From UBA5359 sp002410925 [NCBI: bacterium UBP13_UBA5359] (GTDB lineage: Bacteria; UBP13; UBA5359), in contig DHPR01000012.1 in assembly GCA_002410925.1 (NCBI GenBank), positions 250,381-314,380 on the forward strand: 64,000 bases of DNA. The letters are read 5' to 3'. The position numbers and the translations under genes are program-made. Below the pieces are notes generated by a model that saw nothing but the letters and a program-made list of their open reading frames with translations, ran no database searches and was not told the DNA's origin. This document shows positions 54,158 through 62,866 of the stretch, in pieces (position 1 is the first letter of the stretch; each line of letters starts with the position of its first letter).

Positions 54158-54452
54158 TTTCTTGCCGGGTGTCCGCAGGCCGTTTGACCGCACCGACCCG
54201 ACTCGATCGCCACGACAGACCTTTTTATGGATTCAAACGGAGCTGACGGTGTGCTGGACTACAAGGCAATACAGCATCTGTTCGGCACGGATTGCTGCAA
54301 CACCTATCTTCGGCAGGAGGCATTTAATGAGTTCTTAAGAAGGTAGCACGGTAGCATAACGAAACTCAAATACGAGCATCGTCGGAGAAAGCCCAGGGTT
54401 TCAACAACCGTGGAATCTTTTACTTTTTAATTGTAAGAGTCATGTTCAGGAA
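54158..54452. other. Gap between parS sites with a short open frame
   Basis: The stretch holds a 39-codon frame (ATG 54227 to TAG 54346) reading MDSNGADGVLDYKAIQHLFG, then CCNTYLRQEAFNEFLRR, with a continuation in frame past the stop. It has no ribosome binding site and no recognised family. It may be a remnant. Confidence 0.25.
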
Positions 54453-54468
54453 TGTTTCACGTGAAACA
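54453..54468. promoter_or_regulatory. parS site 2 (perfect consensus) overlapping the parA promoter
   Basis: TGTTTCACGTGAAACA, identical to site 1. It ends 25 bases before the -10 element of parA, so a bound ParB would cover the -35 region and could repress the operon. Confidence 0.97.
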
Positions 54469-54490
54469 TTATCCCTCCAGGGTTCTTCTG

Positions 54491-54499
54491 TGCTATAAT
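54491..54499 (+). promoter_or_regulatory. parA promoter, extended -10 element
   Basis: TGCTATAAT at 54491-54499 is an extended -10 (TGnTATAAT) with no recognisable -35, 30 bases before the parA ATG. It is next to parS site 2. Confidence 0.6.
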
Positions 54500-54528
54500 A
54501 AGGTCATTGATTTTAATTGTGGAGCAAC

Positions 54529-55767
54529 ATGGTGGTTATAAAAAACTTTCTTGTTCGTCTTTCCGCTATCTTTCAAAAGAGAAGCTCTTCTGCCGGCGAG
54601 ACCGGCGTAGTCTCGGAACTCGAACAGGCGAATATAGCAGAGATAAATGAAGCATCGGCAGATGAAAAGCAAGATAATGTTTCACGTGAAACATTGGAAA
54701 GCGCCGGCTCAGAAGATATCTCGGGTGCAGAAAAACGGTCGGAGTTAATCAATGGCGTTGCAGAGCATGGCGATGAGCCGGTTTCCCTTGAAGCGCGGCC
54801 TGGAACTATTGACGAAGAGACCGATCATGGCGATGATGGCATAGAGGAATCATCGCCGGAGACGAGGCCTGAGAGCTTGTTGCTCACGGAAGATGTTGGC
54901 GAAGCCTCTTTACCGGCGGTTCATGTAGAGGATAATTCAGCGGAGGCCTGCAGCATAGAGAGGGCTTTGAATGAAAACGATGATGCACGTAAGCCTATTA
55001 TCCTCGATAGCAGAATCATGGTAGTCATCAATCAAAAAGGAGGCGTGGGTAAAACCACGACGGCTATTAATCTGTCTGCTGCCTTGGCCGAAAGAGGACA
55101 GCGAGTTCTGTTGGTAGATGCCGATCCGCAGGGAAATGCCGGCAGCGGCTTAGGTATCGATCGTAACAAGCTGGAATACTGCCTTTACGATCTGCTTTCA
55201 GGAACACTTTCGCTAGCAGAGGTTAAAGTTGAAACAATGATTGAAGGCTTGGATGTTGTGCCGGCCACCGTTAATTTAGCCGGTGCGGAAATCGAGCTTG
55301 TCGCTGTAGATAATCGGGAATATCGTTTGGGAAAGGTCTTGAAGAATGCGGTGAACAGCTATGATTTTGTCATTATAGATTGCCCGCCATCTCTAGGGCT
55401 ACTGACTATCAATGCTTTGGCTATAGCTGATGAGGCTGTTATTCCTGTGCAATGTGAGTTCTTTGCGTTGGAGGGGCTTAGCCAGCTTTATTCTACCTTG
55501 GATCTAATCAGAAAGGAGCTGAACCCTCGACTGAGGCAACAGCATATTCTAATAAATATGTATGATGGCCGGGTGAAGCTTCATCAACAAATAAGAGCAG
55601 AGATAGAGAGCTTCTTTCGGGCAGACTTATTTAAAACGGAAATTCCCCGTTCAGTAAGATTGAGCGAGGCGCCGAGTTTTGGCCAACCGATTATGAAATA
55701 TGATAAGAATGGCCGGCTTAGTGATATCTACAGCCGCTTAGCTGAGGAGGTCGTCAGTTTTGAGTGA
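54529..55767 (+). CDS. parA: ParA/Soj ATPase with a long acidic N-terminal extension
   Basis: The C-terminal 250 residues are a normal Soj-type ParA: VVINQKGGVGKTTTAINLSA (deviant Walker A with signature Lys), VLLVDADPQGNAGSGLG (A-prime), FVIIDCPPSLG (Walker B) and PSFGQPIMKYD. Before them lie about 160 residues, rich in Glu, Asp and Ser, not found in ordinary Soj and with no recognised domain. Part of it, DNVSRETLES, is encoded by a perfect parS site. ATG 54529 has GGAG four bases ahead; a TTG at 54517 is also possible. The start of parB overlaps the stop. Confidence 0.93.
   Translation: MVVIKNFLVRLSAIFQKRSSSAGETGVVSELEQANIAEINEASADEKQDNVSRETLESAGSEDISGAEKRSELINGVAEHGDEPVSLEARPGTIDEETDHGDDGIEESSPETRPESLLLTEDVGEASLPAVHVEDNSAEACSIERALNENDDARKPIILDSRIMVVINQKGGVGKTTTAINLSAALAERGQRVLLVDADPQGNAGSGLGIDRNKLEYCLYDLLSGTLSLAEVKVETMIEGLDVVPATVNLAGAEIELVAVDNREYRLGKVLKNAVNSYDFVIIDCPPSLGLLTINALAIADEAVIPVQCEFFALEGLSQLYSTLDLIRKELNPRLRQQHILINMYDGRVKLHQQIRAEIESFFRADLFKTEIPRSVRLSEAPSFGQPIMKYDKNGRLSDIYSRLAEEVVSFE
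54678..54693. promoter_or_regulatory. parS site 3 inside the parA coding sequence
   Basis: A perfect TGTTTCACGTGAAACA in the N-terminal extension of parA. The reading frame gives Asn-Val-Ser-Arg-Glu-Thr. The site is therefore both a centromere and coding sequence. Confidence 0.97.
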
Positions 55768-56593
55768 AAGGCAGGTTCTTGGCCGAGGGCTTGGAGCGCT
55801 TATCCCCGGTGCAGCCTCTTTTGGGAAAGAATCGAGGGATATCCCTTTGCATTTAATAGATCCCAATCCATATCAGCCGAGGCAGTACTGGGATGAGGAT
55901 CGTATTGAAGAGTTAGCGGTTTCCATACGGGAGCATGGGCTCATACAGCCTATTGTCTTGCGTCCGACAGGAGATCGTTACCAGATAGTGGCCGGCGAGC
56001 GCCGCTGGAGAGCTTCAAAGAGAGCGGGATTGCAGCGAGTGGCCGCGTTTATTAAAGAGTATTCCGATAAAGAAATGTTGGAACTGGCATTGGTGGAGAA
56101 TATCCAGCGCCAGGATCTCAACCCGGTGGAGACGGCGCGAGCCTATCAAATGTTGATTACAGAGTTTAGTTATACTCAGGAGGAGCTGGGGCGAAGAGTC
56201 GGCCGTAGCCGGTCAAGCGTGGCTAATACCCTTCGTTTGCTCTCTCTTTCCGAGCAACTTCAAGAAATGCTGGCGAAGGGTACCTTGAATGAGGGGCAGG
56301 TTAGACCTTTATTGGCATTGCCTCCTGAAAAACAGTTAAGCATGGCGCAGGAGATTGCGCACAGAGGTTTTACGGCCAGGCAGGTAGAAAGGATGACACG
56401 GCGCAATGTTTCACGTGAAACATCTATGCGAAGCGTTGACCCTCATCTGGCCGATATAATAGAACGACTTCAGCATCGTTTGGGGACAGAGATTCGCATA
56501 TCGGGCGATGCTGCCGGCGAGATGGTCATCAAATTTTTCTCTCCCGAAGATTTAGAGAGGGTTGTGGATATTATCCTCAACGAACAAGAGTAA
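55760..56593 (+). CDS. parB: ParB/Spo0J chromosome-partitioning protein
   Basis: The CTPase domain has GERRWRASKRAGL (the arginine-rich motif, about 79-91) and LIQPIVLRP, the helix-turn-helix is at about 130-180 (FSYTQEELGRRVGRSRSSVA), and the C-terminal dimerisation domain follows. It binds parS, spreads and recruits condensin. The C-terminal part contains NVSRETS (216-222), encoded by parS site 4. The TTG start has GGAGG nine bases ahead and overlaps parA by eight bases. Confidence 0.95.
   Translation: MSERQVLGRGLGALIPGAASFGKESRDIPLHLIDPNPYQPRQYWDEDRIEELAVSIREHGLIQPIVLRPTGDRYQIVAGERRWRASKRAGLQRVAAFIKEYSDKEMLELALVENIQRQDLNPVETARAYQMLITEFSYTQEELGRRVGRSRSSVANTLRLLSLSEQLQEMLAKGTLNEGQVRPLLALPPEKQLSMAQEIAHRGFTARQVERMTRRNVSRETSMRSVDPHLADIIERLQHRLGTEIRISGDAAGEMVIKFFSPEDLERVVDIILNEQE
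56407..56422. promoter_or_regulatory. parS site 4 inside the parB coding sequence
   Basis: A perfect TGTTTCACGTGAAACA, read in the same frame as site 3 (Asn-Val-Ser-Arg-Glu-Thr). It falls between the helix-turn-helix and the dimerisation domain of ParB. Confidence 0.97.
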
Positions 56594-56649
56594 CTCGGCA
56601 TCTCGTTGTTTGTTGTTTTATTGATGCTAGTAAGTGATGGCGTAAAGAT

Positions 56650-57486
56650 ATGAATTCGTTATATAAAAGATTACTGACAGCTTTTGTGGGTATTCCGCTA
56701 CTACTCTATCTTGCCAACAAGGGGCACTGGTTCTTCTTCGCTTTAACGCTTTTTATCGCGCTTGTCTCGACGGGAGAGTTTTTGGCTGCCTGCCAAAGCC
56801 GAGGTGTCCGACCTAATGCTGCTCTTGTTTTGTTTGGTGTTGCCGCCGCTTCTCTTTTAGCCAAAATATGTGCCGGCAAAGGGCAAATACCCTTGGCTGC
56901 TTTGTTACCGGTTTCTTTGTGGCTGATCTTTTCTATTGCCTGCGTTTTACGCGCCGATGTACATATTCTCGATCGTATTTCCGCAAGGGTTTTAACCATA
57001 ATCTACCTTGGCGTTCTACCTGCTCATCTTATTCTGCTGCGAGATCTAACAGGAAGTTTTCAGCTTCTCGGCAGAGAATGGGATTTAGGGTTCTTTATGG
57101 TTATCTGGCTTTATCTTATCGTTTGGGGCACCGATACGGGGGCGTATGCGGTTGGAACTTTAATCGGCCGGAGAAGAATCTTTCCAGTTGTCAGCCCTAA
57201 TAAATCGTTGGAAGGCCTTTTAGGCGGACTGTCGTTAGGCGTTTTGCTGGGCATGGCCTGCGGGAGCCTTCTTTTTCATGATTCGCTGAAGCTGCTGATC
57301 GCCTCTTTGGTAACCAGCCTGGCGGCTGTCTACGGTGATTTATTTGCCTCTCTGCTCAAGCGAGTGCTGTCGATAAAGGATTTTGGAGAAGTTCTGCCGG
57401 GACATGGCGGTATTCTTGATCGGTTTGATAGCTTGATAATGGCGGCGCCGGTCGCTTATATCTGTATCAGGCTCTTTTTTAGCTGA
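56650..57486 (+). CDS. cdsA: Phosphatidate cytidylyltransferase CdsA
   Basis: A 278-residue integral membrane protein with about seven hydrophobic segments. It ends with the CdsA signature: [20 protein letters not shown], then [12 protein letters not shown], and [16 protein letters not shown] carries the conserved loop. It makes CDP-diacylglycerol, the precursor of phospholipids. The start has no clear ribosome binding site but is the first Met of the membrane segment ([20 protein letters not shown]). It follows parB after 56 bases. Confidence 0.93.
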   Translation: MNSLYKRLLTAFVGIPLLLYLANKGHWFFFALTLFIALVSTGEFLAACQSRGVRPNAALVLFGVAAASLLAKICAGKGQIPLAALLPVSLWLIFSIACVLRADVHILDRISARVLTIIYLGVLPAHLILLRDLTGSFQLLGREWDLGFFMVIWLYLIVWGTDTGAYAVGTLIGRRRIFPVVSPNKSLEGLLGGLSLGVLLGMACGSLLFHDSLKLLIASLVTSLAAVYGDLFASLLKRVLSIKDFGEVLPGHGGILDRFDSLIMAAPVAYICIRLFFS

Positions 57487-57554
57487 CCTTTACATACTGC
57501 GATGGTATTGCTAAAATTGCAGTTGCTGAAAGTTGTTTTTAAAGGGTTTTGGGG

Positions 57555-58193
57555 ATGTCTTTTTATAATCGCAGTGAAGCCGGCCGGCTATTGGCAGACC
57601 GGTTGATATCCTACAAGCGAGATGCCAGTATTGTTATGGCTGTTCCCAGAGGCGGCGTGGTGGTTGCTTCTGAAGTTGCTCAAGCGCTTGATATTGAAAT
57701 GGATATAGTGCTGGCGAAGAAAATAGGTGCTCCATATAACGAGGATTATGCTATAGGGGCTTTATCTGAATCCGGCTATGAAACTATCGACAGCGAGGCG
57801 ATAAAAGATCTGAAGGTGGAAGCTTCTTACATGAAGCGAATGCGCCTGCTGGTCTCCAGAGAGCTGGAGACCCGTCAGTCTCGCCTTCGAAGAGGGTGCT
57901 CAAGAGTTTCAACACGTGGACGGACCGTTATTGTTGTTGATGACGGTGTTGCCACGGGGCTGACTTTGAAAGCAGCAGCTCTTACCCTTCGCTCGGATTG
58001 CCCGCAGGAAATGGTGTTGGCCGTTCCTGTGGCAGCGGCAGATAGCTTGATGCTGTTGCGACCGTTCTTTGATGCGATCGTATGCCTGGAGCCATCGGAA
58101 ATGTTCTTCTCCGTCGGCCAATTTTACGATCTCTTTGAGCCGGTTTCTGATGAAACCGTTACTACACTCCTCAAAAGAGGGGTTTGGTCTTAA
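57555..58193 (+). CDS. Phosphoribosyltransferase family protein
   Basis: The protein has TVIVVDDGVATGLTLKAAAL, the PRPP-binding motif of type I phosphoribosyltransferases, and MAVPRGGVVVASEVAQALD, which resembles the N-terminal part of the group often encoded next to hydrolases and dienelactone hydrolases (DUF-type PRTase). The substrate is unknown. ATG 57555 with AAAGGG eight bases ahead is preferred to the TTG two codons upstream. It is independent of cdsA, from which 68 bases separate it. Confidence 0.75.
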   Translation: MSFYNRSEAGRLLADRLISYKRDASIVMAVPRGGVVVASEVAQALDIEMDIVLAKKIGAPYNEDYAIGALSESGYETIDSEAIKDLKVEASYMKRMRLLVSRELETRQSRLRRGCSRVSTRGRTVIVVDDGVATGLTLKAAALTLRSDCPQEMVLAVPVAAADSLMLLRPFFDAIVCLEPSEMFFSVGQFYDLFEPVSDETVTTLLKRGVWS

Positions 58194-58216
58194 ATCGTTG
58201 AGGGGGGTAAATACTC

Positions 58217-58999
58217 ATGTCATCTTTTACCACCATTTTAACCAAAGCAATTACTATATTGCTGATAGCTATGGCTGCGGAAATAGTCGTTATGCTTGTC
58301 GCCAGAGTCATCAGCAACAACATCAATCGTAGTGTCGGGCAGCAGGAACAGCCGACATCCGTAAAGGCGCGACGGCGGACTACTTTGCAAGGGATGCTGG
58401 TGAATTCCGCCAGATATTTCATTTATTTTATAGCATTGTTGATGATTCTCGGACAAATGGGAGTCAATTGGCAGCCTATACTTGCAGGTGCCGGAGTTGT
58501 TGGGTTGGCCATAGGGTTTGGGGCGCAGCGTCTGGTAAGAGATATCATTTCCGGACTCTTCATTCTGGTAGAGGATCAATTTGCCATCGGAGATTATATT
58601 ACTCTGGGAGCGGTATCCGGCGAGGTTGTTGAGTTAGGGCTGAGAGTGACGAAGATACGCGATGATAACGGTTGCATCTGTACCGTCGCCAACGGTGATG
58701 TTACCGCTACTTGTAATTATTCCCGGGGTCCTTACCGTCTCACCATCAATTTTGCTGTTGCCGCGGATAGCGATCTTATGGAAATCGGGAAGATTGTCAG
58801 CACTCTGGCCGAGAGTTTTTCCGGGCGGGAGGATCTTTTCGGGAAACCCCGCTTACAGGGGCCGGTGAGTATTAGTGCCGGGAAAATACAAATGCTTGTA
58901 ACGGCGGAGGTGCTCTCCACTAACAGGCTTTCTCTGGCCGCAGAGATACAAACGGAGCTGCTTTATCGTCTTCGTGCCGCCGGAATCAATATCTGCTAG
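58217..58999 (+). CDS. Small-conductance mechanosensitive channel (MscS family)
   Basis: The 260-residue protein has N-terminal membrane helices (LTKAITILLIAMAAEIVVML; ARYFIYFIALLMILGQM), then the pore-lining helix VVGLAIGFGAQRLVRDIISG, the MscS TM3 signature (GxAIGFGAQ), and the beta domain (FILVEDQFAIGDYITLGAVS, GEVVELGLR, VTKIRDDNG). It releases solutes on osmotic downshock. GAGGGGGG precedes the ATG by about nine bases. The C-terminal alpha/beta part is slightly shorter than in E. coli MscS. Confidence 0.9.
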   Translation: MSSFTTILTKAITILLIAMAAEIVVMLVARVISNNINRSVGQQEQPTSVKARRRTTLQGMLVNSARYFIYFIALLMILGQMGVNWQPILAGAGVVGLAIGFGAQRLVRDIISGLFILVEDQFAIGDYITLGAVSGEVVELGLRVTKIRDDNGCICTVANGDVTATCNYSRGPYRLTINFAVAADSDLMEIGKIVSTLAESFSGREDLFGKPRLQGPVSISAGKIQMLVTAEVLSTNRLSLAAEIQTELLYRLRAAGINIC

Positions 59000-59011
59000 G
59001 AGGATAAATTT

Positions 59012-59848
59012 TTGAACGAAAGTATCGCTGCTGTCCTGGGATTGGTTCAGGGGCTGACGGAATTTATTCCGGTTAGCAGTTCTGCTCATTTAGTTCTAAT
59101 TCCTGAGCTTTTTCGCTGGGAGCCGGCTGGAATGGCCTTCGATACGGCACTGCATTTCGGCACGCTGTTAGCCCTGCTGGCCTTTTTCGGGCGAGACATA
59201 GCCGTGCTGTTGGCTGCTTTCTATGACAGCCTTAAAGAGATCATGACTGGAAAGAAGTGGCGACAGGCTCTCTCTGCCTCCGCAGAGAGGAGGTTGGCCT
59301 GGCTGGTGCTGCTGGGCACACTGCCGGCTGCAGTTATCGGCATGAGCTTTAAAAGCACCCTGGAGAGGCTTTTCGAAACACCGCTGGCAGCAGCGGCTTT
59401 TCTGCTGATAACAGGCATCATGATCTGGTATGTTGGAAGTCGAAAATACGAGGGCAGTGCCGACCGACAGGTGCCCGTTTCGCCACAGATCGCTTTTTTT
59501 GTTGGGTTGGCTCAGGCTTTTGCTATGCTGCCGGGGATATCACGTTCCGGAGCGACCATCTCTGCCGGACTCTTCTTGGGGCTTGATAGAGAAACAGCTC
59601 CGCGCTTCTCCTTTCTGCTGGCTATCCCGGCCATAGCAGGTGCCACTCTTCTACAGCTCAAGGATTTGCATCAGCTGGCCAATGAGGCCTGGCTGCCTCT
59701 GTTGATAGGCGGGATAGTGGCTGCCGTTAGCGGTTATCTGGCTATTTTGCTGGTCTTTCGTTCTTTGCAAAGCCATAAATTCAAATATTTTGCTTGCTAT
59801 TGTTGGCTGATAGGTCTTTTCATGCTGGGGCGGATTATGTGGAAATAA
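59012..59848 (+). CDS. uppP: Undecaprenyl-diphosphatase UppP (BacA)
   Basis: A polytopic membrane protein with the two BacA motifs: LVQGLTEFIPVSSSAHLVLI near the N-terminus (EFIPVSSSxH, catalytic Glu and Ser) and MLPGISRSGATISAGLFLGL (PGxSRSGxT). It recycles the lipid carrier of peptidoglycan synthesis. The TTG start has AGGAGGAT nine bases ahead. The stop overlaps the next start (TAATG). Confidence 0.95.
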   Translation: MNESIAAVLGLVQGLTEFIPVSSSAHLVLIPELFRWEPAGMAFDTALHFGTLLALLAFFGRDIAVLLAAFYDSLKEIMTGKKWRQALSASAERRLAWLVLLGTLPAAVIGMSFKSTLERLFETPLAAAAFLLITGIMIWYVGSRKYEGSADRQVPVSPQIAFFVGLAQAFAMLPGISRSGATISAGLFLGLDRETAPRFSFLLAIPAIAGATLLQLKDLHQLANEAWLPLLIGGIVAAVSGYLAILLVFRSLQSHKFKYFACYCWLIGLFMLGRIMWK

Positions 59849-60051
59849 TGATTATTCATTCGGGGGATCTGTTGGAGCTTAGAAAACCTCATCCTTGCGG
59901 CAGCAAAACCTGGGAGGTAACTCGAACCGGTACCGACATAGGTATGATTTGCCAGGGCTGCGGGCACTATGTTCTGATAGCAAGGCGAAAATTGGAACCT
60001 CGGATAAAAAGCATTCGTTCCTCTCCGGCTACGAATAATCGAAGAGAGTAA
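59848..60051 (+). CDS. DUF951 family small zinc-ribbon-like protein
   Basis: The 67-residue product reads HSGDLLELRKPHPCGSKTWE, then CQGCGHYVLIARRKLEPRIK. The single Cys plus CxxCGH pattern is that of DUF951, a family common in Firmicutes. Its role is unknown; a metal or RNA-binding role has been guessed from the ribbon. It starts on the uppP stop codon (TAATG), so expression is coupled. The 72 bases to coaX contain no other gene. Confidence 0.8.
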   Translation: MIIHSGDLLELRKPHPCGSKTWEVTRTGTDIGMICQGCGHYVLIARRKLEPRIKSIRSSPATNNRRE

Positions 60052-60144
60052 AAGAGATGATAGGAATCGGCTGAGGCTTTTCGCTCTCTGCCGGTGGAAG
60101 GATAAAACGGTTCTTCAGAGTGAATGCAGAAAGAGGTTGGCGGT

Positions 60145-60930
60145 ATGAGCGCGAAAAAACTTTTAGCCGTCGATATAGGTAATACCAATATTATTCTGGG
60201 CATTTATGCCGGGGAAGATATGGTTGCTTCCTGGCGTATAGCCACAGAGAGATGGCGAACAGCTGATGAGTGGGGCCTTGCGCTCTTGGGTTTGCTCGGG
60301 ATGCGAAGCATAGCTCCCGGCATAGTGGATGCTGTGGTCATCGGCAGCGTAGTGCCGGCGGTTACTCAAGCCTGGGTCGAGATGTGCCGGAAAAGTCTGG
60401 GCATGGAACCGTTATCGGTCAGCTCTGCCGTAGATTGCGGGCTTATCGTGCTTTATGATCATCCCAAGGATGTGGGTGCCGATAGATTGGCTAATGCTCT
60501 GGCAGCTTATCGCCGTCGGGGTGCAGCGGTGATTCTGGATTTCGGTACGGCCACCACTCTGGATGCTGTCTCTGCTGCAGGTGAGTATCTGGGCGGAGCT
60601 ATTATGCCGGGGATAAGCATTTCACTCGATGCGCTGTACAGCAAGGCTGCCAGGCTGTCGGGCGTTGATCTTTTTGCACCGCTGACGTCGATAGGTCGCA
60701 ATACCGGTGATAGTCTGAGATCGGGAATAATATATGGCTTTGCCGCTCAGGCAGAGGGAATGACGCAGCGCTTTCTAAGGGAGATGGGCGAAGAGACAGC
60801 TGTGCTGGCTACCGGGGGGCTGGCGGAGCCGGTCTGCAGCCAGATGTGCCTGGCGGTAGAGGTCGATCCCTTTCTGACACTTGAGGGGCTGAAGGCTATA
60901 TACGAGATGAATTGTAAGGATAGCGTCTGA
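60145..60930 (+). CDS. coaX: Type III pantothenate kinase
   Basis: The first step of CoA synthesis, using the ASKHA-fold CoaX enzyme. LLAVDIGNTNIILGIY is the phosphate-1 motif, LYDHPKDVGADRLANALAAY the pantothenate site, LDFGTATTLDAV the phosphate-2 motif, and GGAIMPGISISLDAL follows. ATG 60145 has GAGG eight bases ahead, better than ATG 60124. 261 residues is normal. The stop and the dusB start share a base. Confidence 0.94.
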   Translation: MSAKKLLAVDIGNTNIILGIYAGEDMVASWRIATERWRTADEWGLALLGLLGMRSIAPGIVDAVVIGSVVPAVTQAWVEMCRKSLGMEPLSVSSAVDCGLIVLYDHPKDVGADRLANALAAYRRRGAAVILDFGTATTLDAVSAAGEYLGGAIMPGISISLDALYSKAARLSGVDLFAPLTSIGRNTGDSLRSGIIYGFAAQAEGMTQRFLREMGEETAVLATGGLAEPVCSQMCLAVEVDPFLTLEGLKAIYEMNCKDSV

Positions 60931-61883
60931 TGGATCTGATCGAGATACTGAAGCATCGGCCTGTTGTTCTTGCTCCGATGGCCGGCATTACGGATAAGAG
61001 CTTTCGGTTGATATGCCGGCGCCTGGGAGCGGATCTTGTCTATACGGAGATGGTCAGCAGCTGGGGGCTCCATTATCGCAATGCGGCTACTGTGGATATG
61101 TTGGATTTTAGCGGGGAGGACCGGCTGGTGGCACAGATATTTGGTGCTGATCCGGCAGTTATGGCTGAGGGCGCTCTGATGTTGCAGGAAAGAGGTGCAG
61201 GGGCGGTAGATATTAATGCCGGTTGTCCGGTGCCTAAAGTGGTAAAGACCGGAGCCGGTTCCGAACTGATGCGCGACCCGGAGCTACTTAACCGTATAGT
61301 ACATAGTGTAGTGCAAGCGGTCGAGCTTCCTGTCACGGTTAAAATTAGAACGGGCTGGAACGCCAGCAGCATAAATGCTGTCGAGGTTGCTTTGGCGGCT
61401 CGGGACGGGGGTGCCGCCGCCATAGCGGTGCATGGTAGAACCTGCCGCCAGATGTACGGCGGCAGGGCTGATTGGGATGTGATAGCCAGGGTTGTTGATG
61501 CGCTGGATATTCCGGTGATCGGTAATGGAGATATTGCTGGTCCTGAGGATGCTGCTCGGCGGTTGTTCGAAAGCGGCTGCGCTGGAGTGATGCTTGGCCG
61601 GGCAGCTCTGGGAAATCCTTGGATCTTTGGCCGAATTGTATCTTTTATCAGGGAGGGGAGGCTGGCCGCCGAGCCCTCCCGAGAGGAGAAGCTGGCTGTA
61701 TCTCGGGAGCATCTCTACGATGTGCTGCAGCGTCGAGGAGAAGCACGGGGCATCAGAGAGATGCGAAAGCATCTGGCTTGGTATTTCAAAGGAATGCCGG
61801 GTGCGGCCAGGTTGCGCGAAAAGATTAATACCATGTCGAGCAAAGAGGATGCCGAAAGGATCTTTCGGGAGGGATTAAGATGA
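60930..61883 (+). CDS. dusB: tRNA-dihydrouridine synthase DusB
   Basis: An FMN-dependent TIM-barrel enzyme reducing uridines in the tRNA D-loop. LAPMAGITDKSFRLICRRLG, INAGCPVPKVVKTGAGSEL (with the catalytic Cys), VHGRTCRQMYGGRADWD and VIGNGDI are the Dus motifs, closest to the DusB group. 317 residues is the usual length. It is coupled to coaX upstream and overlaps the next gene by four bases (ATGA). Confidence 0.94.
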   Translation: MDLIEILKHRPVVLAPMAGITDKSFRLICRRLGADLVYTEMVSSWGLHYRNAATVDMLDFSGEDRLVAQIFGADPAVMAEGALMLQERGAGAVDINAGCPVPKVVKTGAGSELMRDPELLNRIVHSVVQAVELPVTVKIRTGWNASSINAVEVALAARDGGAAAIAVHGRTCRQMYGGRADWDVIARVVDALDIPVIGNGDIAGPEDAARRLFESGCAGVMLGRAALGNPWIFGRIVSFIREGRLAAEPSREEKLAVSREHLYDVLQRRGEARGIREMRKHLAWYFKGMPGAARLREKINTMSSKEDAERIFREGLR

Positions 61884-62854
61884 AAAAAGTTGTCAGTGTA
61901 AGTCTGGGTTCTTCCAAACGGGACCATGCTGTGGAGATAAAGCTGTTTGGCGAACGAATCAAAGTACGCCGCCTGGGTACAGACGGCAGCTTGCAAAAGG
62001 CTATAAAGATGATCGGTGAGCTGGATGGTGAGGTTGATGCCATTGGCTTGGGAGGGATAGACCTCTATTTGGTAACAGCGGGAAAAAAATTCGTGGTTCG
62101 AGATGCCCTCAAAATGGCCAAAGCCGCCTTTATAACACCGGTAGTGGACGGCAGTGGGTTAAAGAACACGTTGGAGCGACAGACCGTTGAGTATCTTGTC
62201 AGGAAAGGGCTGCTCGCTCTCTCTGGCCGGCGGGTGATGCTGGTAAGCGCCGTTGACCGCTTCGGCATGGCTGAAGCGGTTGAGGAGATGGGGGCGGAGT
62301 GCCTCTTTGGCGATGTGATCTTTGCTCTTGGGCTGCCGGTGCCGATACGCTCGTCGCGGATATTGAAAATATTAGCCCTTACGCTGCTGCCTATTATCTG
62401 CCGGCTGCCGTTCAAATTAATATACCCTACTGGAGAGAAACAGGAGGTGGAAGATCCTAAATATAGCAGGTATTTCGATTGGGCTGAGGTCATAGCCGGA
62501 GATTTTCATTTTATCAAGAGATATATGCCTGCCCGGCTTGACGGCAAGGTAATTATCACCAATACTGTTACGGCTGCAGATGTGGAGCTGTTCCGGCAGC
62601 GAGGCGTAAAGATGCTGGTGACCACTACTCCTGAACTTAGCGGACGCTCTTTCGGCACCAATGTTATGGAAGCTGCACTGGTAGCTGTCAGCGATAAGCC
62701 GGCCTCTCAGATTACTCCCGAAGATTATTGGGAAGCATTGAAGAAGCTGGGTTGGTGCCCCAGAATAGAGCATTTTGATGTGCCGGAGAGGGAGCTTGCA
62801 GGGGTTACGGAAGAGAAGAGCAATAGAGATATTGAACAGAGGAATAATAAATGA
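61880..62854 (+). CDS. Conserved protein of unknown function (quinate-dehydrogenase-annotated type)
   Basis: The 324-residue protein has no domain I can name with confidence. KKVVSVSLGSSKRDHAVEIK at the start and VMLVSAVDRFGMAEAVEEMG in the middle suggest a Rossmann-like fold, and LTLLPIICRLPFKLIYPTG is hydrophobic. From memory, similar proteins in Firmicutes are sometimes named quinate 5-dehydrogenase, but I cannot confirm this. GGGAGGG stands before the ATG and it overlaps dusB by four bases. The C-terminus (EKSNRDIEQRNNK) is poorly conserved in character. Confidence 0.5.
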   Translation: MKKVVSVSLGSSKRDHAVEIKLFGERIKVRRLGTDGSLQKAIKMIGELDGEVDAIGLGGIDLYLVTAGKKFVVRDALKMAKAAFITPVVDGSGLKNTLERQTVEYLVRKGLLALSGRRVMLVSAVDRFGMAEAVEEMGAECLFGDVIFALGLPVPIRSSRILKILALTLLPIICRLPFKLIYPTGEKQEVEDPKYSRYFDWAEVIAGDFHFIKRYMPARLDGKVIITNTVTAADVELFRQRGVKMLVTTTPELSGRSFGTNVMEAALVAVSDKPASQITPEDYWEALKKLGWCPRIEHFDVPERELAGVTEEKSNRDIEQRNNK

Positions 62855-62866
62855 GAGTATAAGAAA

